From: Prevotella sp.
Lineage (GTDB): Bacteria; Bacteroidota; Bacteroidia; Bacteroidales; Bacteroidaceae
Length of the DNA: 64,000 nucleotides
Assembly (NCBI GenBank): GCA_017428925.1
Contig: JAFRPY010000077.1
Coordinates: forward strand, 1 to 64,000
Reading direction: 5' to 3'
Shown here: piece by piece, positions 42,393 through 51,014 of the stretch
Position numbering within the stretch: the first letter of the stretch is position 1
Layout: each line of letters begins with the position of its first letter
Translations under genes and position numbers: made by a program
Notes under the pieces: model-generated
What the model was told of the DNA's origin: nothing
The model's input: the letters and a program-made list of their open reading frames with translations, nothing else
Databases searched by the model: none

Positions 42393-43215
42393 TCGCTGGC
42401 TTTACGTCTTAGTTTTGGGTGCCACACTTTTCATCTCAATGGTCTATCTGTTTATCTCCCACGAGCGGATTCGAACAAAAAATTATGTTTTTACCCGTAA
42501 TATTGCAGATAGTCCAAAGGCAGAGATTATATCTACGGAGACTATGCCAGCGCAACATGGCAATAATTCAAAGTATAAAATTTTAGTCGGTGACAAAGAA
42601 TGTCTTATTAAAACTATTACGATAGACTCTATGAATTCCCTTGCCGCAATGGTCAAATCCGACTCGTTGTCTAACCCTGCGGGTATATATAGATACGACA
42701 ATGTAAGAAATAAGGTTGACATGAGCGAATGCCTCGTAGAATTCGATCTTCCCGACCAGTATGATGACACAGCTCAGCGGCTATTAGCTTACGATGGAGT
42801 GTTCTTCGAATCTGAGGATATTATTACGTTTAACTTCCTGCTTTTTCCAGATATATATGTGCTTACGAAAGACGGAAGGCTGGTTACCCATCTGAAGACG
42901 AAAGACGGTGCTCCTGCTCCCCATGTTGTCAAATATAAAAAATTCAACACATTGGATCAAGGCAATGCATATTACACCAATGCCGCTTCGTTTGCGATAG
43001 GAGAGAAACTGTATGTTCTGTCTTTCTTATGCCCTAAGCAATTGGGCAAATATACCATCGACTGTTATGACATGGGCACGAAAAGCTACGAATATAGTTT
43101 TTACGTTGAAAATGACACAGAAGAGGATAATACGTTTGTCCGCGAAATAAAGGTCGCAGGAAATATTGTTACCATAACAACCGTAAAAAATAGAACGAAA
43201 TTTAAAATACTATAG
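42373..43215 (+). CDS. Membrane-anchored periplasmic protein, possibly propeller-like
   Basis: 280 residues. One N-terminal membrane helix (about 10-29, LYVLVLGATLFISMVYLFIS) and a periplasmic part with repeating beta-strand patterns (DIYVLTKDGRLVTHLKTKDG, EKLYVLSFLCPKQLGKYTID, CYDMGTKSYEYSFYVEND). These blocks recall the 6-bladed propeller proteins commonly seen beside NVEALA-type precursors and MauE genes, but the protein is shorter and I cannot assign it firmly. Translationally coupled to the MauE-like gene. Confidence 0.6.
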   Translation: MKVKNNSRWLYVLVLGATLFISMVYLFISHERIRTKNYVFTRNIADSPKAEIISTETMPAQHGNNSKYKILVGDKECLIKTITIDSMNSLAAMVKSDSLSNPAGIYRYDNVRNKVDMSECLVEFDLPDQYDDTAQRLLAYDGVFFESEDIITFNFLLFPDIYVLTKDGRLVTHLKTKDGAPAPHVVKYKKFNTLDQGNAYYTNAASFAIGEKLYVLSFLCPKQLGKYTIDCYDMGTKSYEYSFYVENDTEEDNTFVREIKVAGNIVTITTVKNRTKFKIL

Positions 43216-43305
43216 ATGAAGTTATCAGACTGTTAATATATGCGATTATCTGTTTGATTTCTAGGTATTGCAGAGTCTTTATATTATAACTATAGGGTGA
43301 AGAAA

Positions 43306-45348
43306 ATGAAAAAAGTATATATTTTATTGTTGATAATGTTTGATGGAACGGCATTTGCTGTAGCTGAAAACCACGAAGGCGACACCACCGTCGTAGAGAA
43401 ACAGGCCGAACTGCAGGAGGTGAAGGTTATGGGGTATCGTCGCATTGCACAGGACGATGCCAAGAAAACCGTCTATCAGCTGAGCCGCACGCTGCCGAAG
43501 AATACGACTACTGATGTGGCTCTGATGGAGTTGCCCGAGTTGCAAAAGGGCAGTGCAGGATTCAGTATCAACGGAAACGACCGGCCCTGCCGGCTGCTGA
43601 TAGATGGCATCGACGCTAATATGAAAGAGTTAGAGAGCCTGAAAGCCTCAGACGTGAGCCGCGTGGAGATTAAGAATATCTCGGCCGATGGAAACCAGTA
43701 TGGCGGGGAAATCAATATCATCCGTAAGCGACGTGACAGGATGCTGAACGGATCTGTAAGTTATTCGAACGGTACGTTGCGTGAATTCGAGTCGCTGTAC
43801 CCCACGATATCTTATCGCGACGGCAAGTTGGAGATTTACACCGTTGGAACGCTTCTGCACAACAATCAGGAGGGCAGCATGCGGCTGGAACGAGTAACGG
43901 CAGACAACACACGCAGAATATACACTATGTACAGCGACAATTCTATCTGGCAGTACTATGGGATGGTAAAGGCTGGCTACGAGTTTTCTCCCAAGCTGAG
44001 TACCTACGCTTCGTACACATATTCGGGATTTGGCACGAAAACCCAGAAAAGATTCGAGGATATCATAGACAACAACCAGAACGGCGATGAGACAGAGATG
44101 ACCAAAGGTAAGAATGAAAGCAAAGATGATGTGGGCAGTTATTTGGTGAATGTCGTTGTTAAAATGACGCATGACAAGAATAATAGACTGTTCCTGAAAG
44201 GACGCTTCCACTCATACAAAAACGGCTACCAGATGGAAAATATTGATGACAGCCGATATGAATCAAAGATGAACGAGTATAGCATAGAGGCTCTGCAGGA
44301 AATGGACAGCCTGCGGCTGTTTGGAGGCTGGCACGACATGAACATAGGGCTTCGAGGGGTTTTTCGCGACAATAAGTCGATGGGGCGCAAAGCTACTGGC
44401 AACAATGTTTATATGGCCTACGTGAACGATAACATAAAACTCTCGAAGCGACTGTCGCTCTACTGGCAGCTGAAGGCCGACTGTGAGGAATACCTGCTGA
44501 CCGGCCACACCAAGCGAGAGTTAGCCATGCTGCCATCGGTTATACTGAACTACAGCATGCCCAAGAGCAGTCTGAAGTTGTCAGCAGAACGCTTTGTTTT
44601 TCGACCCAGCATCGACTACTTGAACACTAACAGGTATTACTCGAGCGAGGTGAGCCAGACCTATGGAAACGCTGACCTCAACTCGCAATACATGCAGCGC
44701 GTGCAGCTATCCTACGGACAACAGGTGAAGGGTGCGCAACTGAACTTCGGCATTGGATACCGATACGCGACGGATATTATAATGGACATTTACGGAGCCG
44801 ACCTGAACAGCACCACTTATATGAATGCCGGATATAGCAACCTGACCACACTGACGGCCAGTTACATGCAGCCGCTATTCAAAAACAGGCTGATACTGAA
44901 CGCTTCGGCAGCGTTAAAATATTACGATGACCGGATAGACAGCAAGCTGAAGGGAAGTGTACAGAGCACCGATGTCAATGGATGGGGTTTCGACGCGTCG
45001 GCCTATGTCCGCTATGTCTCGACAAAGGGATGGATGTATTTGGTCAATGGCAGCCTTAGCACAAACATCTACGACATCAATGCGCGGAAAACCAGTGTAC
45101 CGATATTAACGCTGTCGGTATCGAAGTCGCTGCTGAAAGACTGTCTTACCTTGTCAGCTCGTGTGCAGGGTGTTCCCAAAATGAAACAGACCACACACTA
45201 TCACTTCCGCACTGAATGGCAACGGACGGAATTTGAGACAAACATGTCGAACATCATCCTGACGGCCAAATGGAATTTTGGAAAGCGATTCACTAAGCGC
45301 GACATGGGTACCTCAATCTCGGTGAACGACATTACGACCAAAGAGTAG
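43306..45348 (+). CDS. Outer-membrane beta-barrel protein with plug-like N terminus
   Basis: 680 residues from ATG 43306 (a GTG at 43297 is also in frame). Signal peptide, then a TonB-box-like segment (AELQEVKVMGYRRIAQDD), a plug-like region (DVALMELPELQKGSAGFSIN, CRLLIDGIDANMKELESLKA, SDVSRVEIKNISADGNQYGG) and a barrel. It lacks the carboxypeptidase-like N domain and is much shorter than SusC. Similar barrels lie in Bacteroidales small-peptide clusters. It may carry the module's peptide across the outer membrane. GC content is higher than in the five genes before it. Confidence 0.75.
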   Translation: MKKVYILLLIMFDGTAFAVAENHEGDTTVVEKQAELQEVKVMGYRRIAQDDAKKTVYQLSRTLPKNTTTDVALMELPELQKGSAGFSINGNDRPCRLLIDGIDANMKELESLKASDVSRVEIKNISADGNQYGGEINIIRKRRDRMLNGSVSYSNGTLREFESLYPTISYRDGKLEIYTVGTLLHNNQEGSMRLERVTADNTRRIYTMYSDNSIWQYYGMVKAGYEFSPKLSTYASYTYSGFGTKTQKRFEDIIDNNQNGDETEMTKGKNESKDDVGSYLVNVVVKMTHDKNNRLFLKGRFHSYKNGYQMENIDDSRYESKMNEYSIEALQEMDSLRLFGGWHDMNIGLRGVFRDNKSMGRKATGNNVYMAYVNDNIKLSKRLSLYWQLKADCEEYLLTGHTKRELAMLPSVILNYSMPKSSLKLSAERFVFRPSIDYLNTNRYYSSEVSQTYGNADLNSQYMQRVQLSYGQQVKGAQLNFGIGYRYATDIIMDIYGADLNSTTYMNAGYSNLTTLTASYMQPLFKNRLILNASAALKYYDDRIDSKLKGSVQSTDVNGWGFDASAYVRYVSTKGWMYLVNGSLSTNIYDINARKTSVPILTLSVSKSLLKDCLTLSARVQGVPKMKQTTHYHFRTEWQRTEFETNMSNIILTAKWNFGKRFTKRDMGTSISVNDITTKE

Positions 45349-45427
45349 TGTTTTGGCGATGGGTAGTGGGTGGACAGGCAACGATGAGAAAACGAGAATC
45401 TTACTATATATGGAAAAAGCAATCCCC

Positions 45428-46501
45428 TCAAATTAGCCGCTTCAGATGGCATACCATAAGTTGGCCTTCGTCGTCGCGCAAGTGGAGGCTGTTGCCGTGG
45501 CAGTAGCGGAAGAAACGGCACGTGGCGCAGTCGTCGGTGCGTTTCCATTCATCGGTGCGGTGGGGCTGGTAGCGGTTTTGCCAGACATCCCAGAACTGGT
45601 CTTGGTAGATGTTGCCTTGATGGTAGCCGGAACGGATGCTAGCACAGGCGGCAATGGCGCCGTCGGCCATGACAGAGCCCACGGTGATTCCAGCCTGACA
45701 GAAGAAGGGGAGGTCGCGCACCTCGCCTTCATAGTTGCCTACAAATCCCGAACATCCGTATGAGGCGTGGATTTCTCCTTCGCTGCGCGTCTGACGGATG
45801 AAGTCGAGCATGCCCCGGTATTCCTCGTTGCTGAGTCGCATCAGAGGGTCGTTGGCAGCCCTTCCGGCCGGGAAGATGCTGAACAACCGCCAGGCCTTCA
45901 CGCCTTTCTGGATAAGGAAGTCGCGGATTTCGGACAGGTGGGGATAGTTGCGGCGGTTGACGCAGGTGACCACATCGAACTTGATGAGCGGCTCGGCCAC
46001 CAGCAAATCGAGGGCCTGACTGGCCCGCTGGAAACTCTCGTTGTGGCCGCGCATCCAGTTGTGGTCGTCGGCCAGTCCGTCGATGCTGAGGGCAACGGTA
46101 TAGAGATGGGCATCGAAGAGGCTTCGGAACCGTTCGGGGGTGAGCAGGAATCCGTTGGTGACCATGCCCCAGGCAAATCCGCGCTCGTGGAATCCGCGTC
46201 CGCATGCTTCCAGGTCGTTGCGCATCAGCGGTTCGCCGCCGGTAACGATGATGAAGACCTTGGACGGGTCGGTATGGGCGGCAACGTTGTCGAGCACGCC
46301 GAAGAAGTATTCGCGGGGCATGTCGGGCGTCTCCATGATTTTGCGGCAGTCGCTTCCGCAATGGCGGCAGTGCATGTTGCAGCGCAGCGTGCACTCCCAG
46401 AACAATTGGCGAAGGGGGTGACGGTTGATGAGGTCGCGCCTGATGACGCGTTCCATCTCCAGCGCCATGCGGTGCTTCAGGCTTAGCTTGTAGTCGTTCA
46501 T
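45428..46501 (-). CDS. Radical SAM/SPASM enzyme (rSAM/lipoprotein-system type)
   Basis: 357 residues. The 4Fe-4S cluster motif is C41-NMH-C45-RH-C48 in FWECTLRCNMHCRHC, followed by GSDC. GGEPLMR and ALSIDGLADDHNWMRG are typical radical SAM blocks. The C terminus has SPASM-type cysteines (CAACASIRSG, CATCRFFRYC). The whole sequence resembles the Bacteroidales family known as the radical SAM enzyme of the rSAM/lipoprotein system; its usual small lipoprotein partner is not visible here. The start ATG at 46501 lies 2 bp after the rseP stop, so it is co-expressed with housekeeping genes. It converges with the barrel gene of the peptide module. A longer frame upstream overlaps rseP and is rejected. 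Confidence 0.85.
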   Translation of the reverse strand: MNDYKLSLKHRMALEMERVIRRDLINRHPLRQLFWECTLRCNMHCRHCGSDCRKIMETPDMPREYFFGVLDNVAAHTDPSKVFIIVTGGEPLMRNDLEACGRGFHERGFAWGMVTNGFLLTPERFRSLFDAHLYTVALSIDGLADDHNWMRGHNESFQRASQALDLLVAEPLIKFDVVTCVNRRNYPHLSEIRDFLIQKGVKAWRLFSIFPAGRAANDPLMRLSNEEYRGMLDFIRQTRSEGEIHASYGCSGFVGNYEGEVRDLPFFCQAGITVGSVMADGAIAACASIRSGYHQGNIYQDQFWDVWQNRYQPHRTDEWKRTDDCATCRFFRYCHGNSLHLRDDEGQLMVCHLKRLI

Positions 46502-46503
46502 GT

Positions 46504-47877
46504 TTACATATACCCGAGCCAGCGGAGGATGTCGTTGAGGTTGGCCACCACCATCAGCAGGATGAGGATGCCAAAGCCAACGTATTCGGCGCGGATAAGG
46601 AAGGTTTCCGAGGGCTTGCGGCCCGTAATCATCTCGTAAAGCAGGAACAGCACATGGCCGCCGTCGAGGGCGGGGATGGGCAGGATATTCATGAAGGCAA
46701 GGATGATGGAAAGGAAGGCGGTCATGCGCCAGAACATCATCCAGTCCCATGTGGGCGGGAAGAGGCTTCCGATGGCCCCGAAACCACCGAGCGACTTGGC
46801 ACCGTCGGCCGTTGCCACATACTTCAGGTCGCTCACGTAGCCGCGCAGTACGTTGATGCCGTACTTGATGCCGGCAGGGAAACTCTCGAAGAAACTGTAG
46901 GAAACTTCCTTTGGCTTGTAGTAGGTGGAAATACTGGTCTGGGTTACGCCAATCTTCAGGTCTTCGGTAAGCACCATCTGGGCGGTGTCGCGACTGGTGA
47001 CGATGGTTGCCGTGCGGATTTTCAGGCTGTCGCCGGCCGTCTTGGCATTAGCCATCATGTCGCTGAGGACTCCTACCTGATTGGTGAACTCGTTCCAGCT
47101 GTCGATGGCCTTTCCGTTGACGGATAGAATCTTGTCGCCCTTCTTTATTCCTGCCTTATCGGCTGGTGACCCCGGCATGACGCTATCGATTTCGGCTGGG
47201 ATAAACGGACGGCAGAAAGCTGGTTCGGTCTTGAGCATGTTCAGCAGACTGAGGTCCTCAGGTATGTTGATGCTGACAGGCCTGCCGTCGCGTTTCACCT
47301 GGACGGTCTTGGCATCGGCGATATGGCGGTATACATCGACGTCGAAGCGTTCGAAGGTCTTTCCGTCGTAGCCGATGAGCACGTCGTGGTCGCGGAATCC
47401 GATGGCCTTGGCCTCGTCGTTGAACTTAAAGCCCATGGTCATGTCCTGGGTGGTGAAATAGCTGTCTCCCCAGTGGAACATCACCATACTGTAGATGAAG
47501 AGGGCGAGAAGGAAGTTCACCAGCACGCCTCCAATCATGATGAGCAGTCGCTGCCATGTGGGTTTGGTCCGGAATTCCCAGGGTTGCTCGGGCTGTGCCA
47601 TCTGCTTGGTGTCGAAACTCTCGTCGATCATGCCGGCAATCTTGCAATAACCGCCCAGCGGCAACCATCCGGCACCGTACTGGGTGTCGCTGTTCTTGGG
47701 TTTGAACTTAAAGAGGGAACCGTCCCATTTGCCTATGCCGACGTCGAAGAACATGTAGAATTTTTCTACACGAACACCGAAGAGCTTGGCAAAAAAGAAG
47801 TGGCCGCCCTCGTGTAACAATACCAGGAGGGAAATGGCCAGAACGAATTGTAACAGTCTTATCAAAAATACTTCCAT
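46504..47877 (-). CDS. rseP: Site-2 protease RseP
   Basis: 457 residues. Intramembrane zinc protease: HEGGH zinc motif in helix 1 (VLLHEGGHFFFAKLFGVRVE), the GYCKIAGM region, PDZ domain (about 225-300: PGSPADKAGIKKGDKILSVN) and the NILPIPALDGGHV motif in the C-terminal membrane part. In other bacteria it releases anti-sigma factors and clears signal-peptide remnants. It follows dxr, an arrangement common in Bacteroidota. Confidence 0.95.
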   Translation of the reverse strand: MEVFLIRLLQFVLAISLLVLLHEGGHFFFAKLFGVRVEKFYMFFDVGIGKWDGSLFKFKPKNSDTQYGAGWLPLGGYCKIAGMIDESFDTKQMAQPEQPWEFRTKPTWQRLLIMIGGVLVNFLLALFIYSMVMFHWGDSYFTTQDMTMGFKFNDEAKAIGFRDHDVLIGYDGKTFERFDVDVYRHIADAKTVQVKRDGRPVSINIPEDLSLLNMLKTEPAFCRPFIPAEIDSVMPGSPADKAGIKKGDKILSVNGKAIDSWNEFTNQVGVLSDMMANAKTAGDSLKIRTATIVTSRDTAQMVLTEDLKIGVTQTSISTYYKPKEVSYSFFESFPAGIKYGINVLRGYVSDLKYVATADGAKSLGGFGAIGSLFPPTWDWMMFWRMTAFLSIILAFMNILPIPALDGGHVLFLLYEMITGRKPSETFLIRAEYVGFGILILLMVVANLNDILRWLGYM

Positions 47878-47906
47878 TTCTTATTTTTTTTCGAGAATTT
47901 TTTTGG

Positions 47907-47946
47907 CGTTGTGACGTGATGACGTGATGACGTTGTGACGTGGTGA
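47907..47946. repeat. Octamer tandem array (5 x 8 bp) between dxr and rseP
   Basis: CGTTGTGA, CGTGATGA, CGTGATGA, CGTTGTGA, CGTGGTGA in exact 8-bp steps. Same family as the arrays at 4350, 6570 and 8909, with G in place of some A. Confidence 0.8.
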
Positions 47947-47954
47947 CGGATTCT

Positions 47955-49103
47955 TTATTTTAGGAAATCGGATGCGATGCGACGGGCTTCGGCATCGGTC
48001 TGTACGTAAACGTCGTAGTCGGGATGTGAATTAAACGTGGTTTTCTGCATGGTCTGCTCGATGATTTCACCCATCTGGAGGAATCCGCAGCGGTCTTCGA
48101 GGAAGGCGCGGTTGACAATCTCGTTGGCTGCATTGACGATGCAGGGCATGTTGCCGCCCTGGCGGATGGCCTCGAATGCCAGTGCCAGACAACGGAATTT
48201 CTGCAAGTCGGGCTCGAAGAATTCCAGCGGATGACTGAAGAGGTTGAGCCGCTGTCCGCTCAACGGCAGACGGTCGGGATAGGAGAACGCATACTGGATG
48301 GGCAGACGCATGTCGGGAACGCCGAGCTGTGCCTTCACTGAACCATCGACAAACTGCACAGCCGAATGGACAATGCTTTGCGGATGAACCAGTACCTGAA
48401 TCTTTTCGGCAGGCACGCCGAAGAGCCATTTGGCCTCGATGACCTCGAATCCCTTGTTCATCATCGATGCGGAGTCGATGGTTATCTTTGCCCCCATGTC
48501 CCAGGTGGGATGTTTCAGGGCGTCGGCTTTGGTGACGTGAGCAATCTCGTCCATGGATTTCAGACGGAAGGGACCGCCCGAAGCCGTGAGCAGAATCTTC
48601 TCTATCTCGTTGTCGCCTTCGCCTACGATGCTTTGAAAAATGGCCGAATGCTCACTGTCGACGGGCAGGATGGGCGTATGATACTCATTGGCTAACTGGC
48701 AAATCAGTTCGCCGGCCACCACGAGCGTCTCCTTATTGGCCAGACAGATTTTCTTGCGGGCCTTGATGGCATGAATAGTGGGGGAGAGTCCGGCGAACCC
48801 AACCATGGCAGTAAGTACCATGTGGATAGGCTCAGCCTCCACAATCTCGTCGAGTGCACGCTGTCCTGCATAGACTTTCACATCGGTTTCGGCCAGTGCT
48901 TCTTTCAGCGGCTCGTAGTAGGTTTCGTTGGCAATGATCACTGCGGCAGGCTGGAATTCACGTGCCTGCCGGGCAAGCAGTTCCCATCGGCTGTTGGCCG
49001 TCAGCGCATAAACTTCATAGCGGTCGCTATGTTCGCGAATGACGTCGAGAGCCTGTGTTCCGATGCTTCCTGTGGAACCTAAAATGCATATCTGGAGTTT
49101 CAT
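47955..49103 (-). CDS. dxr: 1-deoxy-D-xylulose 5-phosphate reductoisomerase
   Basis: 382 residues. Second step of the MEP isoprenoid pathway, NADPH-dependent. N-terminal NADPH site ILGSTGSIGTQALDVI, KARKKICLANKETLVVAGEL, PVDSEHSAIFQ (metal-binding D and E), LTASGGPFR, KITIDSASMMNKGFEVIEAK, PDMRLPIQYAFSYP. Normal length. The start codon lies within a heptamer array shared with the gap to rimM. Confidence 0.97.
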   Translation of the reverse strand: MKLQICILGSTGSIGTQALDVIREHSDRYEVYALTANSRWELLARQAREFQPAAVIIANETYYEPLKEALAETDVKVYAGQRALDEIVEAEPIHMVLTAMVGFAGLSPTIHAIKARKKICLANKETLVVAGELICQLANEYHTPILPVDSEHSAIFQSIVGEGDNEIEKILLTASGGPFRLKSMDEIAHVTKADALKHPTWDMGAKITIDSASMMNKGFEVIEAKWLFGVPAEKIQVLVHPQSIVHSAVQFVDGSVKAQLGVPDMRLPIQYAFSYPDRLPLSGQRLNLFSHPLEFFEPDLQKFRCLALAFEAIRQGGNMPCIVNAANEIVNRAFLEDRCGFLQMGEIIEQTMQKTTFNSHPDYDVYVQTDAEARRIASDFLK

Positions 49104-49129
49104 AATTTATAATTCATAGTTCATACTCT
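49102..49129. repeat. Heptamer tandem array (4 x 7 bp) between rimM and dxr
   Basis: ATAATTT, ATAATTC, ATAGTTC, ATACTCT; its first units touch the dxr start codon (49101-49103) and the last touches the rimM stop. Confidence 0.6.
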
Positions 49130-49668
49130 TATAGGTCAAGCAGTCCTTCGGGAAGGGCTACCCTGATTTCCCGTTTGTCGTTGTCGATGCCTTTGATGAA
49201 TTCGTCGGCAGCGGGGATGAGCACGGGAGAGCCTGAAGCAGAGCCACCCTGCATGTCGGTCTTCATCACTTCGAAGAGGATGTTCTCGGTGGAATCGTCG
49301 AAGCCGGTGATGACTCCTATTTCACGACTGTCGGCATCGTTGATGAGCCGGTAACCGATGATGGCTGCCATGGAAGGCTCGTCGGCATTGTCGGAAAGCC
49401 GCCGCTCGAAAAACACTTCGCTATTGGTCAGTTCACGAGCGGCATCCTGAGTGTCGATGTCTTCGAGTTTCAACAAAGCGGACTCGTCGGAACGGAAACG
49501 GTATTCTTCGATAAAGAATGGAACGAGAATGCCCTCCACCTCAATGATGAGGTAGTCGGCATCTGTGCGGTCGAACACGTCGTCGGTGAACTGAAAGGAA
49601 ATTTCTCCCTTCACGCCATGGGGTTTTCCCAGCCTGCCTATCTTGTAAACGTCTTCTTTCCTGATCAT
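49129..49668 (-). CDS. rimM: Ribosome maturation factor RimM
   Basis: 179 residues. Helps 30S subunit maturation by binding protein S19. N-terminal RimM domain (YKIGRLGKPHGVKGEISFQF) and C-terminal PRC-barrel (GVITGFDDSTENILFEV ... VLIPAADEFIKGIDNDKREI). The first codon overlaps the murA stop by 1 bp. Confidence 0.95.
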   Translation of the reverse strand: MIRKEDVYKIGRLGKPHGVKGEISFQFTDDVFDRTDADYLIIEVEGILVPFFIEEYRFRSDESALLKLEDIDTQDAARELTNSEVFFERRLSDNADEPSMAAIIGYRLINDADSREIGVITGFDDSTENILFEVMKTDMQGGSASGSPVLIPAADEFIKGIDNDKREIRVALPEGLLDL

Positions 49669-51014
49669 CAGTTGTCAACACGGGTTATCTTTGCTCCTAA
49701 GGCATTGAGCCGGGCCTCGATGTCTTCGTAGCCACGGTCTATCTGGGCGATATTGTCGATGCGGCTGGTGCCGTTGGCGGAAAGTGCGGCAATGAGCAGG
49801 GCGATACCGGCACGGATGTCGGGGCTTGTCATGCGTCCGGCCCGCAGTATCTTCTTGTGGTCGTGGCCTACGACTACAGCGCGATGGGGGTCGCAGAGAA
49901 TAATCTGTGCGCCCATGTCGATGAGTTTGTCGACAAAGAACAGACGGCTCTCGAACATCTTCTGATGGAAAAGTACCGAACCGCGGGCTTGAGTGGCAAC
50001 GACGAGCAACACAGAGAGCAGGTCGGGCGTTAGTCCCGGCCAGGGCGCGTCGGCAATGGTCATGATGGAACCGTCGATAAAGGAGTCGATGACATAATGG
50101 GGCTGACGCGGAATTACCAGGTCGTCGCCATCGGTCTTGATTTTCAGGCCGAGCCGACGGAACGTATCGGGAATGATGCCAAGGTCTTTCAGCGAGACGT
50201 TCTTGATGCGGATGCCGTCGCCCACCATAGCCGCCATGCCGATAAACGACCCCACCTCGATCATGTCGGGCAGTATTACGTGGTCGGCACCGTGAAGGCG
50301 GTCGGTTCCCACGATGGTAAGCAGGTTGCTGCCGATGCCCGAAATCTCTGCGCCCATCTTGTTAAGCATGTGGCAGAGCTGTTGCAGGTAAGGCTCGCAG
50401 GCAGCGTTATAGATGGTGGTTGTGCCTTTGGCGAACACGGATGCCATGATGATGTTGGCCGTGCCGGTCACCGACGCCTCGTCGAGATGCATGTAGCAGC
50501 CTTTCAGTCCCGTGGAGCCGTTATCCGTCTTTTGCAACTTGTTCTTGCCCGTATGAATCTCATAGACGTTCCGGTCGGTATTGAAGTCGAAATAGGCACC
50601 GAGGTTCTTAAAACCCAGGAAATGGGTGTCGAGGCGGCGGCGCCCAATCTTGTCGCCTCCGGGTTCGGCCACGATGGCCTTGCCGAAGCGTGAGAGCAGC
50701 GGGCCGATCATCAGCACCGAACCGCGCAGGGCGGCGCATTTCTTCACGAACTCATCACTTTCCAGATAGGCCAGATTCACTTCATCAGCCTGAAAGGTAT
50801 ATTCGTTGCGCGACAGACGCTCGACTTTCACGTTGATGTCGCGGAGCAACTGGATGAGGTTGTTTACATCCAGGATGTCGGGGATGTTATGAATGGTGAC
50901 GGGCTCACTGGTGAGCAGCGTGGCACAGATTACCTGCAAGGCCTCGTTTTTGGCACCTTGGGGCGTAATGGTTCCGCTGAGCGTGTGCCCTCCTTCTATG
51001 ATGAATGACTGCAT
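49668..51014 (-). CDS. murA: UDP-N-acetylglucosamine 1-carboxyvinyltransferase
   Basis: 448 residues. First committed step of peptidoglycan synthesis. GTITPQGAKNEALQVICATL carries the substrate-binding KN pair, followed by RRLDTHFLGFKNLGA, GTANIIMASVFAKGTTTIYN and PWPGLTPDLLSVLLVVATQA. The position of the usual active-site Cys loop reads LHGADHV-like sequence in a divergent form; in this branch of Bacteroidales MurA the loop is known to vary, so I do not judge activity from it. Coupled to both neighbours by 1-bp overlaps. Confidence 0.94.
   Translation of the reverse strand: MQSFIIEGGHTLSGTITPQGAKNEALQVICATLLTSEPVTIHNIPDILDVNNLIQLLRDINVKVERLSRNEYTFQADEVNLAYLESDEFVKKCAALRGSVLMIGPLLSRFGKAIVAEPGGDKIGRRRLDTHFLGFKNLGAYFDFNTDRNVYEIHTGKNKLQKTDNGSTGLKGCYMHLDEASVTGTANIIMASVFAKGTTTIYNAACEPYLQQLCHMLNKMGAEISGIGSNLLTIVGTDRLHGADHVILPDMIEVGSFIGMAAMVGDGIRIKNVSLKDLGIIPDTFRRLGLKIKTDGDDLVIPRQPHYVIDSFIDGSIMTIADAPWPGLTPDLLSVLLVVATQARGSVLFHQKMFESRLFFVDKLIDMGAQIILCDPHRAVVVGHDHKKILRAGRMTSPDIRAGIALLIAALSANGTSRIDNIAQIDRGYEDIEARLNALGAKITRVDN

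Noticed and set aside
46502-46750. N-terminal extension of the radical SAM gene upstream of 46501
   Set aside because: These codons are a shifted reading of rseP and give a low-complexity His/Arg/Pro sequence; the enzyme starts properly at ATG 46501.
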